Source of the DNA: Streptomyces sp. NRRL S-37
Lineage (GTDB): Bacteria > Actinomycetota > Actinomycetes > Streptomycetales > Streptomycetaceae
Assembly: GCF_000721605.1 (NCBI RefSeq)
Contig: NZ_JOIZ01000020.1
Coordinates: 120,207 to 184,206 of the forward strand
Length of the DNA stretch: 64,000 bases
Direction: 5' to 3'
Part shown: one piece after another, positions 54,456 through 63,472 of the stretch
How positions within the stretch are numbered: position 1 is the first letter of the stretch
Layout of the letters: each line of letters starts with the position of its first letter
Notes under the pieces: model-generated
Told to the model about the DNA's origin: nothing
Seen by the model: only the letters and a program-made list of their open reading frames with translations
Databases searched by the model: none
Position numbers and translations under genes: made by a program

Positions 54456-54777
54456 CCGCAGGCCACTCTCCTCGTCACTGGTCAGCCGCACCTGTGACGA
54501 GAACGCGCCAGACAGTAGCGGTCGATGGCTTGATATTAGCCATACAGCACGCGAAGGCCGAAAACGTATTCGACGACACACGGGGACGCGGCCCACCGGA
54601 ACGGACCTGTCGTCCCGTGACGGAACATCTGATTCCGGTGTTCCGTCACGACGGCCGGTCGCCCTCGCAGGCGCCGTCGGCCCGTCCGCGCCGGTCCGGC
54701 GGCAGCGGGAGGGACGGGTGGTCCATGACCGAAGGGAAGGGACGGACGGTCCGTGCCGTACCGCTCGACGGCCTCGG
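54456..54777. promoter_or_regulatory. control region upstream of the conservon
   Basis: 322 bp. The stretch 54525-54580 is A/T rich (GGCTTGATATTAGCCATACAG, AAAACGTATTCGACG) and likely contains the cvnA promoter. No convincing gene is seen between here and the glyoxalase-like gene. Confidence 0.45.
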
Positions 54778-55170
54778 TCAGTTCTCCTGAAGCACGGCGA
54801 GGACGTTCCCGGCCGGGTCGGTGAACCACGCGATCGCCGCGGGGCCGTCGCCGCCGACCCGGACGACGCCCTTCTCGTCGTGGTCGAACTCCGCATAGCG
54901 CTCCAGGGTGACGCCGCGCCGCTCCAGTTCGGCGACGGCAGCCACGATGTCGTCGACGGGGAAGTTGAGGATCGTGAACGTCGCGGGGGTGTGCGTCTCC
55001 TTCCGGTAGACGAAGACCCGCGCGCCGCTGCCGAGCGTGAGGGTCAGCACCCGCATGTCCCCCTGTCCGGTCTCCTCCACCTGGAGGCCCAGGGTCTCGC
55101 CGTAGAACCGGCGGGCCTTACCGAGGTCGTCGACCGAGAAACCGCTGAACGCCTGCGCCTGACCGAACAT
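54778..55170 (-). CDS. VOC-family glyoxalase/bleomycin-resistance-like protein
   Basis: 130 residues, one VOC repeat pair: AFSGFSVDDLGKARRFYGET with LGLQVEE, FTILNFPVDDIVAAVAELER and the terminal FTDPAGNVLAVLQEN with its metal Glu replaced by Ala-Val-Leu. ATG 55170 has GGAGGAG 11-17 bases upstream. The substrate is unknown; many relatives are metal-free binding proteins. Confidence 0.9.
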   Translation of the reverse strand: MFGQAQAFSGFSVDDLGKARRFYGETLGLQVEETGQGDMRVLTLTLGSGARVFVYRKETHTPATFTILNFPVDDIVAAVAELERRGVTLERYAEFDHDEKGVVRVGGDGPAAIAWFTDPAGNVLAVLQEN

Positions 55171-55341
55171 GCTCCGTGTCTCCTCCGTGGGTGGACCGTT
55201 CCGCACGTCCCAGGCCACACCCTGCGCGCCGGGCGCGCCATGCGGGTGGCGGCCGGATGGACGCGCGCTCTCACCCCCTGCGAGGAGACCGGCCCGCCCG
55301 GGAGCAGGTCACCCTGACGCCGGTCCCGGGCGGGCCCGGCG

Positions 55342-57474
55342 TCAGCCGCCCGAGCAGACGGCGCCGTTGAGGCGGAAGACCGTCGGCTGCGGGTTGGGCC
55401 CGTCGTTGGCGCCGACAAAGCCGAACGAGGCCGTCGACCCGCCGTCCGGGGCCAGCGGCCCGGCACCCTCGGGAGCGGTCACCCGTACATGCGTGCCCGT
55501 CTGGTGGAACGTGGCGTTCCAGCCGGAGGACACCGACTGGCCGTCGGCCGGCCAGTCCCAGTCCACGGTCCAGCCGGTGATCGGGGTGTCCGAGAGGTTC
55601 CGGACGGTGACCGTGGCCACGAAGCCGTTGCCCCAGCTCGTGTCGCGGTGGTAGGTCACCGCGCAGGGGGCGTCCGGCGGGGTGCCGGTGGTGAAGGTCA
55701 GCGGAGTGGACGGGCCGGAGAGCCGGCCCGAGGCGTCGGCCGCCAGCACGTTGACCGTGTGGGTGCTGCCCGGGGGCAGGTTCCGCAGGGTCACGGACGT
55801 GCCGGCGGTCTCGCCCACCACGTGGGTGTGCGCGCCGTCGCGCTCCTGGACCAGGTAGCGGGTGGCGCCCGCCGCGCCCTCCCAGGACAGGCTCGCGGTG
55901 GTGTCGGTCACCGCCTCCAGCCGCGGCGTTCCCGGGGCCCGGGCGTCGGAGGCGCCGGGCCCCGTGCCGGCCTTCGGGGTGAGGGTGACGGTGAGCATCC
56001 CGTACGGCGGCACGGTGACCCGGGAGGCGGACGCCGTACCGTCGGTGACGTCGGTGATGTCGCCGTCGCCACGCGCGTAACGGCTGACCTCGGGTGCGGC
56101 GGCGGACGGGGTGAAACCCTCGTAGCCGAGGTCCACGGTCCGGGCGGTGTCCGGGTCCTTGTTGACGAGCAGGACGCTCAGCCGTCCGTCGCGGCGGTGC
56201 ACGGCGTGGGCGGAGACGTCCTGCGCGGAGGACGCGGCGGCGACCAGGGTGTCGCCCGCGGTGCCCAGTTCGCTGGTCATCTTCATGCCGTAGTACGGGT
56301 GGAACGGCGTGTTGGGCGCCGGCTCGCAGACGTCACCGGCGCAGGCGCCGCTGGAGAGCATCCCCATGTCGCCGTAGTCGGTCTCTCCGTCCACGGTGGT
56401 GATCTGCCCCGCGCCGTTGTGGGTGTTCCACCAGTCGACGGTGAACACGCCGTTCTCCAGGGCCGTCATGAAGGCGTCGGCGGCGAACAGCCCGTTGGGG
56501 CGGGCGGTGAGCAGGGCGCCGCCGGTGTTGGTGTTGATCTCCGTGAGGGCGATGCCGATGCGCGGCGAGTCGGCTCCCGCGTACCGGTCGAGCTGGCTGC
56601 GGACCTCGCGCAGTTCGCCGGGCAGCCTGGTCAGCCTCGCCAGGGCGTCCTCGGCGGTGGTGTCGGCGCCGCCCGCGTACCAGTGGACGCTCACGAAGTC
56701 GATGACGTCGGTGACTTCGGAGAGCACGGTGTGGTTCCAGTCGCCGGGATCGCCCTCGCCCACGATGCCGTCCGGCCACTCGCCCGGCGTGGTGAGGACC
56801 GCGCCGATCTTCACGGTCGGGTCGACGGCCTTCATGGCCTCGGCGTAGGCGCGGACCTGACGGGCGTACTCCCGGGGGCTCTTGTCCGCGTGCTCGTCGT
56901 GCTCCCAGCCGCTGCCGTAGTGGCCGTTGCCGTAGATCTCGTTGCCGATCTCCCAGTACTTCGCCCCGTAGTCCTTGGTGACGTTGGCGTACCGGACCCA
57001 GCCGGCCGCCTCCTCGGGCGTGCCGGAGCCGTAGTTGGCGATCAGGATCGGCTGGGCGCCGGTGGCGCGGACGGTACCCATGAAGGCGTCGAAGCCGGTG
57101 CCGGGGGCGACGTATCCGCCGGGTGCCGTGTGCGTCTCCCAGTGGTAGATGTCCGCGTACGAGCCTCCGGGGTAGCGCATCGCCCCGACGTCGGCCGCCT
57201 TCATCAGACCGGCGACCTCGGGATCGTTCATGTGCGCGTCCCAGATGGCCGTGTTGACCCCGCGCGCGATGTCGGACAGGCGGCCCAGCGACGCCTGCGT
57301 GTTGACCCGGACGTCGACGTCCGCCGCGGGGGCCTCGGACGCGGCGGCCGACGCGGCACCGGTGGCGTTCAGCGGGGACAGCAGGGCGAGCGCGGTGGTC
57401 AGGGCGGCGGCGGTGCGTACGAGGTGACGGGTGCCGGTACCGGCCGGCCGGCCGGATCTCTGCGGTAAGGACAT
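55342..57474 (-). CDS. secreted clan GH-A glycoside hydrolase with FN3 and CBM2 domains
   Basis: 710 residues. Signal peptide in residues 1-45. The catalytic TIM barrel (about 55-440) resembles alpha-L-arabinofuranosidase-like families; acid/base Glu179 lies in EIGNEIYG and the likely nucleophile Glu312 in ALTEINTNTGG. A beta domain (about 400-500), a fibronectin type III module (about 515-600) and a C-terminal family 2 carbohydrate-binding module (about 605-710, with WTVDWDWPADGQ and a Cys near each end) follow. ATG 57474 has GAGGGAGG upstream. A perfect CebR-type box lies 174 bp upstream of the start. It probably attacks plant cell-wall polysaccharide while bound to cellulose. Confidence 0.9.
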   Translation of the reverse strand: MSLPQRSGRPAGTGTRHLVRTAAALTTALALLSPLNATGAASAAASEAPAADVDVRVNTQASLGRLSDIARGVNTAIWDAHMNDPEVAGLMKAADVGAMRYPGGSYADIYHWETHTAPGGYVAPGTGFDAFMGTVRATGAQPILIANYGSGTPEEAAGWVRYANVTKDYGAKYWEIGNEIYGNGHYGSGWEHDEHADKSPREYARQVRAYAEAMKAVDPTVKIGAVLTTPGEWPDGIVGEGDPGDWNHTVLSEVTDVIDFVSVHWYAGGADTTAEDALARLTRLPGELREVRSQLDRYAGADSPRIGIALTEINTNTGGALLTARPNGLFAADAFMTALENGVFTVDWWNTHNGAGQITTVDGETDYGDMGMLSSGACAGDVCEPAPNTPFHPYYGMKMTSELGTAGDTLVAAASSAQDVSAHAVHRRDGRLSVLLVNKDPDTARTVDLGYEGFTPSAAAPEVSRYARGDGDITDVTDGTASASRVTVPPYGMLTVTLTPKAGTGPGASDARAPGTPRLEAVTDTTASLSWEGAAGATRYLVQERDGAHTHVVGETAGTSVTLRNLPPGSTHTVNVLAADASGRLSGPSTPLTFTTGTPPDAPCAVTYHRDTSWGNGFVATVTVRNLSDTPITGWTVDWDWPADGQSVSSGWNATFHQTGTHVRVTAPEGAGPLAPDGGSTASFGFVGANDGPNPQPTVFRLNGAVCSGG

Positions 57475-57921
57475 GGGGGATCCTCCCTCGGGGTCCGGCG
57501 GCACGGACGGGGCGGCGGGTGCCGGGCCGTGCGGCCGGACGGGCGGAGTGCCGGTGCGGCGGCAGGACGTTCCGCGCCGGTGGCACAGGAAGCGGTGCGG
57601 GGGTGCGGTGCGGTCGTGCACGGGCGTCGCGCGGCGGAACCCGCTGGTGGGAGCGCTCCCATGATGGGAGTGGTGTGACGTCCTGTCAACAGAAGGGCGG
57701 ACGCGGTGACAACACCGTCCCGCCCGTACCGCGCCGGCGCGGGTGAGGCCGTGCGGGTCTTCCGGCACGCGCTCACCGCCGGTATCAGGACGGGGCGGCG
57801 GACCGGCGTCGCCGCAGGAGGAGCCGAAGCTCTGGACTTGCTCAAAGGCCGCTTCAGGTGACCGGAACGCGGGGCATCCTGCGGACAGCCGGTGCGCGGG
57901 CCCGGCGGAACGGGGGACATC
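57475..57921. promoter_or_regulatory. region between the glycosidase and the Cys-rich membrane peptide
   Basis: 447 bp. The first 190 bp form the leader and promoter of the glycosidase, including the CebR-type box. The remaining 250 bp lead to the divergent small gene and show no other coding signal; GTGATGACGTCC-like A/T-poor sequence gives no clear promoter. Confidence 0.45.
57648..57661. promoter_or_regulatory. CebR-type operator TGGGAGCGCTCCCA
   Basis: A perfect 14-bp palindrome identical to the consensus of CebR, the LacI-family repressor of cellulose and cello-oligosaccharide use in Streptomyces (established knowledge). It lies upstream of the CBM2 glycosidase, predicting induction by cellobiose or cellotriose. 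An overlapping second half-like GGGAG follows at 57666. Confidence 0.85.
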
Positions 57922-58281
57922 ATGCCGATCATGTTCGTGTGGGTGGGCGGGTGCGTACTGGCGTTCGTCGCGGTGGTCACCTGGATGGTGCGCCGGGCAT
58001 GGCGCCGCGCCTGGGACGATCTGGGCGCGCGGGCGGCCGCGTTCGGCCCGGGTGCCGGGACCGGCCCGTACGGCGGAACGCCGGCGCACGGCGCCGGCGG
58101 CTCCTCCGCCCACCCGTCCTGGTGGGAGACGGACACGGGCGGAGGTTCGTCGAGCGGCTGCTCCGGCGGCGGTTCGCCGTCCTGCGGCAGCGGTTCGTCG
58201 TCGTGCGGCAGCGGTTCGTCGTCGTGCGGCAGCTCCTCGTCGTGCGGCAGCAGTTCGTCGTCCTGCGGCAGTTCCTGCTGA
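57922..58281 (+). CDS. small membrane protein with Cys/Ser/Gly-rich repeat tail
   Basis: 119 residues. The N-terminus MPIMFVWVGGCVLAFVAVV is one transmembrane helix, followed by an Arg/Trp amphipathic segment (RRAWRRAWDDLGARAAAF), a Gly/Pro linker and a 45-residue tail built of CGSGSSS-like units with eight Cys. ATG 57922 has a weak GGGGGA ribosome-binding site. It resembles in style the Gly/Cys-tailed small membrane proteins of actinomycetes, but I do not recognise it. The tail could bind metal or form disulfides. Confidence 0.55.
   Translation: MPIMFVWVGGCVLAFVAVVTWMVRRAWRRAWDDLGARAAAFGPGAGTGPYGGTPAHGAGGSSAHPSWWETDTGGGSSSGCSGGGSPSCGSGSSSCGSGSSSCGSSSSCGSSSSSCGSSC
58175..58275 (+). repeat. 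imperfect 21-bp tandem repeats encoding CGSGSSS
   Basis: Units of TGCGGCAGCGGTTCGTCGTC followed by one base are repeated exactly once and then degenerate into shorter TGCGGCAGC-TCGTCG units. They are in frame throughout, so they alter only tail length and Cys number. Confidence 0.8.
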
Positions 58282-58608
58282 CTCGGGAGGCAGGCCGCTC
58301 GCCGCACCACCTTCCCGCCCGACGCTCCGCCGCGCGCGTGGCACCCGGCAGGCGGGGCACGTCCAGGCTTCCGGTAAAGCGGTGTGGGGCCGCGCCGGGC
58401 GTCCTGCGGCCGGTACCCGGACGCTGCGGCTCGACGCCACCACCGGCGTCAGCGACGTGGTGCCCCGGGCCCGGCGCGCACAGCCCGCACGCGCGGCCGC
58501 GCTCCGGGCCGGCGCCGGTGGTGGTCCGGGTGCGGGATCCGCCGCGAACGGGCACCGGCCCCGTGCCGGCGCACGACACCCCGGGGTCCGGTCCGGGCGC
58601 CGTCCTCG
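58282..58608. other. intergenic region without recognised content
   Basis: 327 bp of very GC-rich sequence. Open frames exist on both strands but lack ribosome-binding sites, family motifs and codon-position bias, so nothing is annotated. Confidence 0.4.
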
Positions 58609-61425
58609 TCAGAGGGGTTCGTCGTTCCACTGGTCGAGCAGGGCGGCACCGAGGTCACCGGCTTCCGCCGCACCGCCGTGAAGGGACTGCTCGGTCCAGA
58701 TGACCTTGCCCGCGGGGGTGTGGCGGGTGCCCCAGCGCTCGGCGTACTGGGCGACGAGGAACAGGCCGCGGCCGCCCTCGTCGGTGGTCCTGGCCCGGCG
58801 CAGGCGTGGTGAGGTGCTGCTGCCGTCGGACACCTCGCAGATCAGGTTCCGGTCGCGCACCAGCCGCACGGTGATCGGGTCGCCGCCGTAGCGGACGGCG
58901 TTGGTGATGAGCTCGCTGAGGATCAGCTCGGTGGTGAAGCCGATGTCCTCCAGACCCCAGTCCGCCAGTCGCCGGGCGCAGGCGGCGCGGACCGGCGCCA
59001 CCGCCGCGGGGTCGCGGGCCACCTCCCACTCGGCGAAGTCCGAGGGGGCGAGGCGGCGCGTGCGGGCCACGAGCAGCGCGATGTCGTCGCTCGGCCGGTC
59101 GGGCAGCATGGCCTCGATCACCGCCGTGCAGAGGGCCTCCGGGGTACGGTCGGACCCGGTCAGGACGGCACGCAGCGCCTCCAGACCGGTGTCCGGGTCA
59201 CGGTGGCGGTTCCGGTCCCGGATCAGCCCGTCGGTGTAGAGCACCAGTTCCGAACCCTCGGGCAGGGTCAGCTCCGCCGCCTCGAAGGGCAGGGCCGCGC
59301 CCAGGCCCAGCGGCGGGGAGACCGGCAGGCGGGGAAAGGCCACGGTCCCGTCCGGACGGACGACCGCGGGCCCCGGGTGTCCCGCGGTGGCGGCGGTCAC
59401 CTGCCCGGAGACGGGATCGTAGACGGCGTACAGGCACGTGGCCCCGGTGATCTCCTGCCCGTCCCGCTCCTCTGCGGCGGCCTCGTGGGTGTCGATGTGG
59501 GCCACCAGTTCGTCCAGATGGCTCAGCAGCTCGTCGGGCGGCAGGTCCAGGGTGGAGAAGTTGTACACGGCGGTGCGCAGCCGGCCCATGGTGGCCGCGG
59601 CGTGCAGACCGTAGCCGACGACGTCGCCGACGACCAGCGCCACACGGGCGCCGGACAGGGGGATGACGTCGAACCAGTCGCCCCCCACCCCCGCCCGGGC
59701 CGGCAGGTACCGGTAGGCCGCCTCCAGCGCGTTCTGCTCGGGCATGCCCCGGGGCAGGAGGCTGCGCTGCAGGGTGACGGCCATGGCGTGCTCACGGGTG
59801 TAACGGCGGGCGTTGTCGATGGCGGTCGCCGCGCGGGCGGTCAGCTCCTCGGCGAAGGACTTGTCCTCCTCCTCGAACGGTGCGGAGGCGTCCGCCCGCC
59901 AGAAGCGGGCCACTCCCAGCAGTGCCTCCCGCGCCCGCATCGGCACCACGACGAGGGAGTGGACTCCCCGCTCCAGCACCCGCCGCCCGTCCTCGGGGTC
60001 CTGCGCCCACCAGCCGTCGGACGTCCTCAGATCCGTCTCCAGGACCGCCCGGCAGTCGGCCGCCGCGGCGACGCCGGGGCCCACGGAGGAGAACCGGACC
60101 GGCTCGCCGACGGGAGAGAGGCCGTAGTCACCCTCCCGGCCGTGGACGACGGTGCGCCGCAGCTCGGTGCCCCCGCCGGGCGGCTCCTCGCCCCGCAGGA
60201 CGGAATCCCACAGCTCCACGGTGACGGCGTCGGCGAACCTCGGCACGGACACCTCCGCCAGTTCCTGGGCGGTACGCGTCACATCCAGCGTGGTGCCCAT
60301 CCGTACCCCCGCCTCGTACAGCAGCTTCAGCCGCTCCCGTGCCACCTCCGCCCGCCCCGTCACCGTCGCCAGCTCCGTGGTGTCCCGCAGTGTCACCACG
60401 CTGCCCGCCCGGCCCCCGTACGGGGCCGTGGACCGTTTGTTCACCGCCAGCAGCCGGTCCCCGACCAGACGCACCGCGTCCGTGACCGGCTCGTCCGACG
60501 CCAGCAGCCGCGCCATCTCCTCGTCCGGCCCCAGGTCCGCCACCCGGCGCCGCTCCGCGTTCGCCGGGAGGTCCAGCAGCCGTCGGGCCTCGTCGTTGAC
60601 CAGCAGTACTCGCCCTTCCGCCCCGGTGATCAGTACGCCCTCCCGCACGGCGTGCAGCACCGCGTCGTGGTGTTCGTACATCCGGGTCATCTCCTCCGGA
60701 CCCATGCCGCGCGTCTGCCGCCACAGCCGGCGCGACACCAGTGCCGCCCCCGCGGTGGACAGCACGAGGGCGGCCGCGCCGGCGGCGACGATGATCGGCA
60801 GTTGCCGGTCGACCATGTCGCCCACGTTCTCCACGGTGATCCCCGCGGACACCAGGCCGACCACGGAGCCGTCGGCACCGGTCACCGGGACCACGGCCTG
60901 CACGGCCTCCCCCTCACCGGCGGGCAGCTCCGGTCCACCGGCCCGCTCGACGACGGTGCGTCCTTCCAGCGCCGGTTCGAGGGTGCCGACGAACTTCTTG
61001 CCGATCTCCTCCGGATCGGGGTAGGTGAGACGGACCCCCTGGGTGTCCATGACCACGATGAAGTCCACGCCCGCCCGCTGCCGGGCCGCTTCGGCACGCG
61101 GCTGGAGGACGGCCGTCGGATTCGGGGCGTCCAGCGCCTCGGCCGTGCCCGGAGCGTTCGCGAAGGATTCGGCCGCCGTCACCGACACGTGCTCGGCTTC
61201 TCTCTCGCTGTCCTCGTCGGCCTGGACCACCAAGGCCACCACCGCGGCTCCGACCAGCAGCAACACGGTGACGATCTGGAGCAGGAACGCCTGCCCCGCC
61301 GTGGTGCGCGGGCTCAGCAGTGAACGCGGTCCCGGCCTCGGTCCGCTACGCGAGCCGCCGGTTCCGAGTCGATCGAAGCGGTCTCGCGACCGCCGGTTCG
61401 GGCGGAATGACCGCTCTCCTTCCAT
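58609..61425 (-). CDS. membrane PAS-GAF-PP2C phosphatase fused to an HATPase kinase domain
   Basis: 938 residues. TM1 at about 45-68, a CitA-like cache sensor at 70-205 (VDFIVVMDTQGVRLTYPDPE), TM2 at 209-230, PAS at 250-355 and GAF at 375-545. The SpoIIE/PP2C domain is at 570-780, with GVGGDWFDVIPL and VVGDVVGYGLHAAATM. A C-terminal anti-sigma-factor-type HATPase domain follows at 800-915 (ELILSELITNAVRYG). Phosphatase and kinase in one chain suggest a partner-switching regulator controlling an anti-anti-sigma factor in response to a small carboxylate-like ligand. ATG 61425 is preferred to an upstream TTG; a CTCCTT complement (AAGGAG) lies 4-9 bases before it. Confidence 0.92.
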   Translation of the reverse strand: MEGERSFRPNRRSRDRFDRLGTGGSRSGPRPGPRSLLSPRTTAGQAFLLQIVTVLLLVGAAVVALVVQADEDSEREAEHVSVTAAESFANAPGTAEALDAPNPTAVLQPRAEAARQRAGVDFIVVMDTQGVRLTYPDPEEIGKKFVGTLEPALEGRTVVERAGGPELPAGEGEAVQAVVPVTGADGSVVGLVSAGITVENVGDMVDRQLPIIVAAGAAALVLSTAGAALVSRRLWRQTRGMGPEEMTRMYEHHDAVLHAVREGVLITGAEGRVLLVNDEARRLLDLPANAERRRVADLGPDEEMARLLASDEPVTDAVRLVGDRLLAVNKRSTAPYGGRAGSVVTLRDTTELATVTGRAEVARERLKLLYEAGVRMGTTLDVTRTAQELAEVSVPRFADAVTVELWDSVLRGEEPPGGGTELRRTVVHGREGDYGLSPVGEPVRFSSVGPGVAAAADCRAVLETDLRTSDGWWAQDPEDGRRVLERGVHSLVVVPMRAREALLGVARFWRADASAPFEEEDKSFAEELTARAATAIDNARRYTREHAMAVTLQRSLLPRGMPEQNALEAAYRYLPARAGVGGDWFDVIPLSGARVALVVGDVVGYGLHAAATMGRLRTAVYNFSTLDLPPDELLSHLDELVAHIDTHEAAAEERDGQEITGATCLYAVYDPVSGQVTAATAGHPGPAVVRPDGTVAFPRLPVSPPLGLGAALPFEAAELTLPEGSELVLYTDGLIRDRNRHRDPDTGLEALRAVLTGSDRTPEALCTAVIEAMLPDRPSDDIALLVARTRRLAPSDFAEWEVARDPAAVAPVRAACARRLADWGLEDIGFTTELILSELITNAVRYGGDPITVRLVRDRNLICEVSDGSSTSPRLRRARTTDEGGRGLFLVAQYAERWGTRHTPAGKVIWTEQSLHGGAAEAGDLGAALLDQWNDEPL

Positions 61426-61774
61426 GACCAATTTCTACCTCGCTTCGCGGGCCGGAAGCGACAGCCGGGCCACCGGCCCGCCCGGCATCGGCCCCGGAAA
61501 GCGAAAGGGCCCGCCGATTCCGTCGGCGGACCCTCACGAAAGATCGATATCGGAGTCTCGTTCACACCCGAAACGGTTCACTCGTCCGTACCCGATGAAG
61601 TGCGGGAAACCAGATTCCGACAACACACTGGAATGCCGGACACGCGATCCGCTGCACAAGTGATGCCCTTGCGGATCTGCGCGAAATCACAGCCCTCGTG
61701 ATCACCCAGCGGTCACCGTCGATCAGGTCCGGCATCAGAGTGCGAGTCCCCGATCCAGATTGAAGGAGAGAAGC
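61426..61774. other. divergent intergenic region before the trypsin-like protease
   Basis: 349 bp. It contains a stem-loop at 61506-61534 and an A/T-richer stretch (61538-61640: AAAGATCGATATCGGAG, then GAAACGGTTCACTCG) that probably holds promoters. AAGGAGAG at 61763 is the protease ribosome-binding site. No gene is recognised. Confidence 0.45.
61506..61534. terminator. stem-loop in protease upstream region
   Basis: AGGG-c-CCGCCGA pairs with TCGGCGG-a-CCCT around a 5-base loop. It may be an attenuator or an isolated terminator, as both flanking genes point away from it. Confidence 0.55.
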
Positions 61775-62878
61775 ATGCCGAACGACCAACCTGACTCATT
61801 GGATCACATTGTCGCGCGGTCCCGCCCCCAACAGGGAGAAGCACCCGCGGAACTCAATGATCCGCGCAACTACCTCGTCTTCGACCGTCTGGGGTCGGCA
61901 GCCCAGCACGGGGATCCTGCCGCCGCGGTCACCACCGGCGAGGACGGGCGCCTGGTCGTCAGCGATCCGGACACCACCCTCGGTATCGTCGTGGGTGCGG
62001 TGGAGCCGGTCACTCCCGAGGCCATCGAGTCGGAAGTCGCCGGCATCCGGGCAGCCGACGACAGCGCGGGGAGCGACAATTCGGCGTACATTCCGGACTG
62101 GACCGCCGTGTCCGCGATGCCGACCCTGGCCCCCCGTGCCGAGCCGCCTCGGCTGGTGCGCCGCAACGGGATGCGGGTGCGTCCGGAATGGGTGATCGAC
62201 GGTGACAATCGGCTGCCGTACTACCCCAACACCTACCCGCTCAGTCTGGTGGGCCGCATCTTCGTCTGGCAGAACGCCAGCACCCCCAACTGGACCTGGT
62301 GGGGCACGGCCTCGCTCCTCGGTTCCCGCACGATCATGACGGCCAGTCACGTAGTGCCGTGGGGTTCGTCGAACTGGAAGGCATTGTTCGTGCCGGCCTA
62401 CTACGACGGCGCTTCGGTCCACGGCACGTGGGCCGCCTCGTGGGTGACCGACGCACGGGGATACAGCAATCACTCCCAGGGTGACGACATGGCGGTCATG
62501 CGTCTCGCCGTTCCGCTCGGCAACAACCTGGGCTGGTTCGGCTTCCTCACGTACAGCAGTTCCTGGCAGGATCAGCCCATCTGGACGCTGCCGGGTTATC
62601 CGTGGGACAAGGACTCCGGCAACCGGCCCTGGATGCACCCGAACTACCCGATCATCGACGACGACAACGACGGTGCCGGAGTCGAACTGGAATACCGGGC
62701 CGACACGGAGGGCGGCCAGAGCGGCGCGCCGGTGTACGCATGGTTCAGCGGGTCACCCTATGTCGTCGGTACCCATTCCGGGGGCGAGGACAATTTCGGT
62801 GAACCGCGGCAGAACGTTGCCGCCGGCGGTGCCGCGCTGACGAACCTGTTGCACTGGGCGCGCGGCAACTGGCCGTGA
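61775..62878 (+). CDS. trypsin/V8-like serine protease without signal peptide
   Basis: 367 residues. An acidic N-terminal region of about 130 residues is followed by a chymotrypsin-fold domain with a complete triad: His192 in MTASHVVPWG, Asp238 in QGDDMAVMRL and Ser316 in GGQSGAPVYAW. Aromatic residues are abundant (WTWWGTASLL). AAGGAGAG lies 6-13 bases before ATG 61775. No secretion signal is apparent, so it may act in the cytosol or leave by another route. The N-terminal region could be a propeptide. Fragments of a second protease lie just downstream. Confidence 0.85.
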   Translation: MPNDQPDSLDHIVARSRPQQGEAPAELNDPRNYLVFDRLGSAAQHGDPAAAVTTGEDGRLVVSDPDTTLGIVVGAVEPVTPEAIESEVAGIRAADDSAGSDNSAYIPDWTAVSAMPTLAPRAEPPRLVRRNGMRVRPEWVIDGDNRLPYYPNTYPLSLVGRIFVWQNASTPNWTWWGTASLLGSRTIMTASHVVPWGSSNWKALFVPAYYDGASVHGTWAASWVTDARGYSNHSQGDDMAVMRLAVPLGNNLGWFGFLTYSSSWQDQPIWTLPGYPWDKDSGNRPWMHPNYPIIDDDNDGAGVELEYRADTEGGQSGAPVYAWFSGSPYVVGTHSGGEDNFGEPRQNVAAGGAALTNLLHWARGNWP

Positions 62879-63119
62879 CAGGGGCACATCCGCCTGATCC
62901 GCTCCCCGATCCGGGGCGGGCCCTCCGCGACGACCGTGCGCGGTCACGGCCGCACCTGGGCGACACAGCCGAGGAGTCGTTCCGCCTCGCTCCCGGACGG
63001 GGTGACTGCCGTCCGGGGCTGGAGGGAAGCCCGACCGCCCCGGCCCGGGCCGCACGGCCCGTGTCCGGGATTCCGGGTCGAGGCCCGGCCGTCCGACGGG
63101 GTGGCTGAAGGAGGTCGCG
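62879..63119. other. spacer downstream of the protease, possibly pseudogene remains
   Basis: 241 bp without a supported gene. A GTG overlapping the protease stop opens a 77-codon frame, but it lacks motifs. AAGGAGG at 63107-63113 is the ribosome-binding site of the broken gene that follows. Confidence 0.35.
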
Positions 63120-63472
63120 GTGCGCGACGACGCGCCGCTGGTGCGCCGGGACGACTTCCTCCACCACCGCACCGACACCGAGCCCGGGAACTCGGGCTCC
63201 CCCGTCCACGACGACCGGTGGAAGGCCGTCGCCCTCCACCCCAGCGGCGCCGACGGCCGTGTTCCCCGGTTCTCCCGGGGCCCGCGCGGTGGACGACGAG
63301 ATGGTCCGCGAGGCTGCCGGGAAGCGGTGTGCGCCGCCGGACACGCGGGACGGGGCGGAGAAGGCCGACGGGCCTCGCCGTCGTCGACGCCCGTGGGCGG
63401 GTGCACGACGTCGTCGAGTATCTCGCCCACACCGAGGTGGCCCGCTCGATCGGCGATCGCCTCACCGTGTGA
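63120..63472 (+). pseudogene. remnant of a second trypsin-like protease fusion
   Basis: GTG 63120 follows a strong AAGGAGG site. The first 45 codons contain the protease active-site segment TDTEPGNSGSPVHDDRWKAV and ALHPSG. Coding character then moves to a second frame (AVDDEMVREAAGKR near 63287) and to a third (GLAVVDARGRVHDVVEYLAH, TEVARSIGDRLTV, stop at 63470-63472). Two or more frameshifts and a missing His/Asp half make it non-functional as a protease. Confidence 0.65.

Noticed and set aside
58175..58275. Tandem 21-bp units as a CRISPR array
   Set aside because: Units are contiguous and in frame, with no spacers; no cas genes in the window.
59203..61323. Plus-strand open frame of 706 codons opposite the PP2C gene
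   Set aside because: Antisense shadow of a gene with full domain evidence; composition is His/Gly/Arg/Gln-rich with no motif.
62875..63108. 77-codon frame starting at a GTG that overlaps the protease stop
   Set aside because: The overlap is attractive, but the peptide is Pro/Arg-rich, has no motif, and the coding bias is weak.
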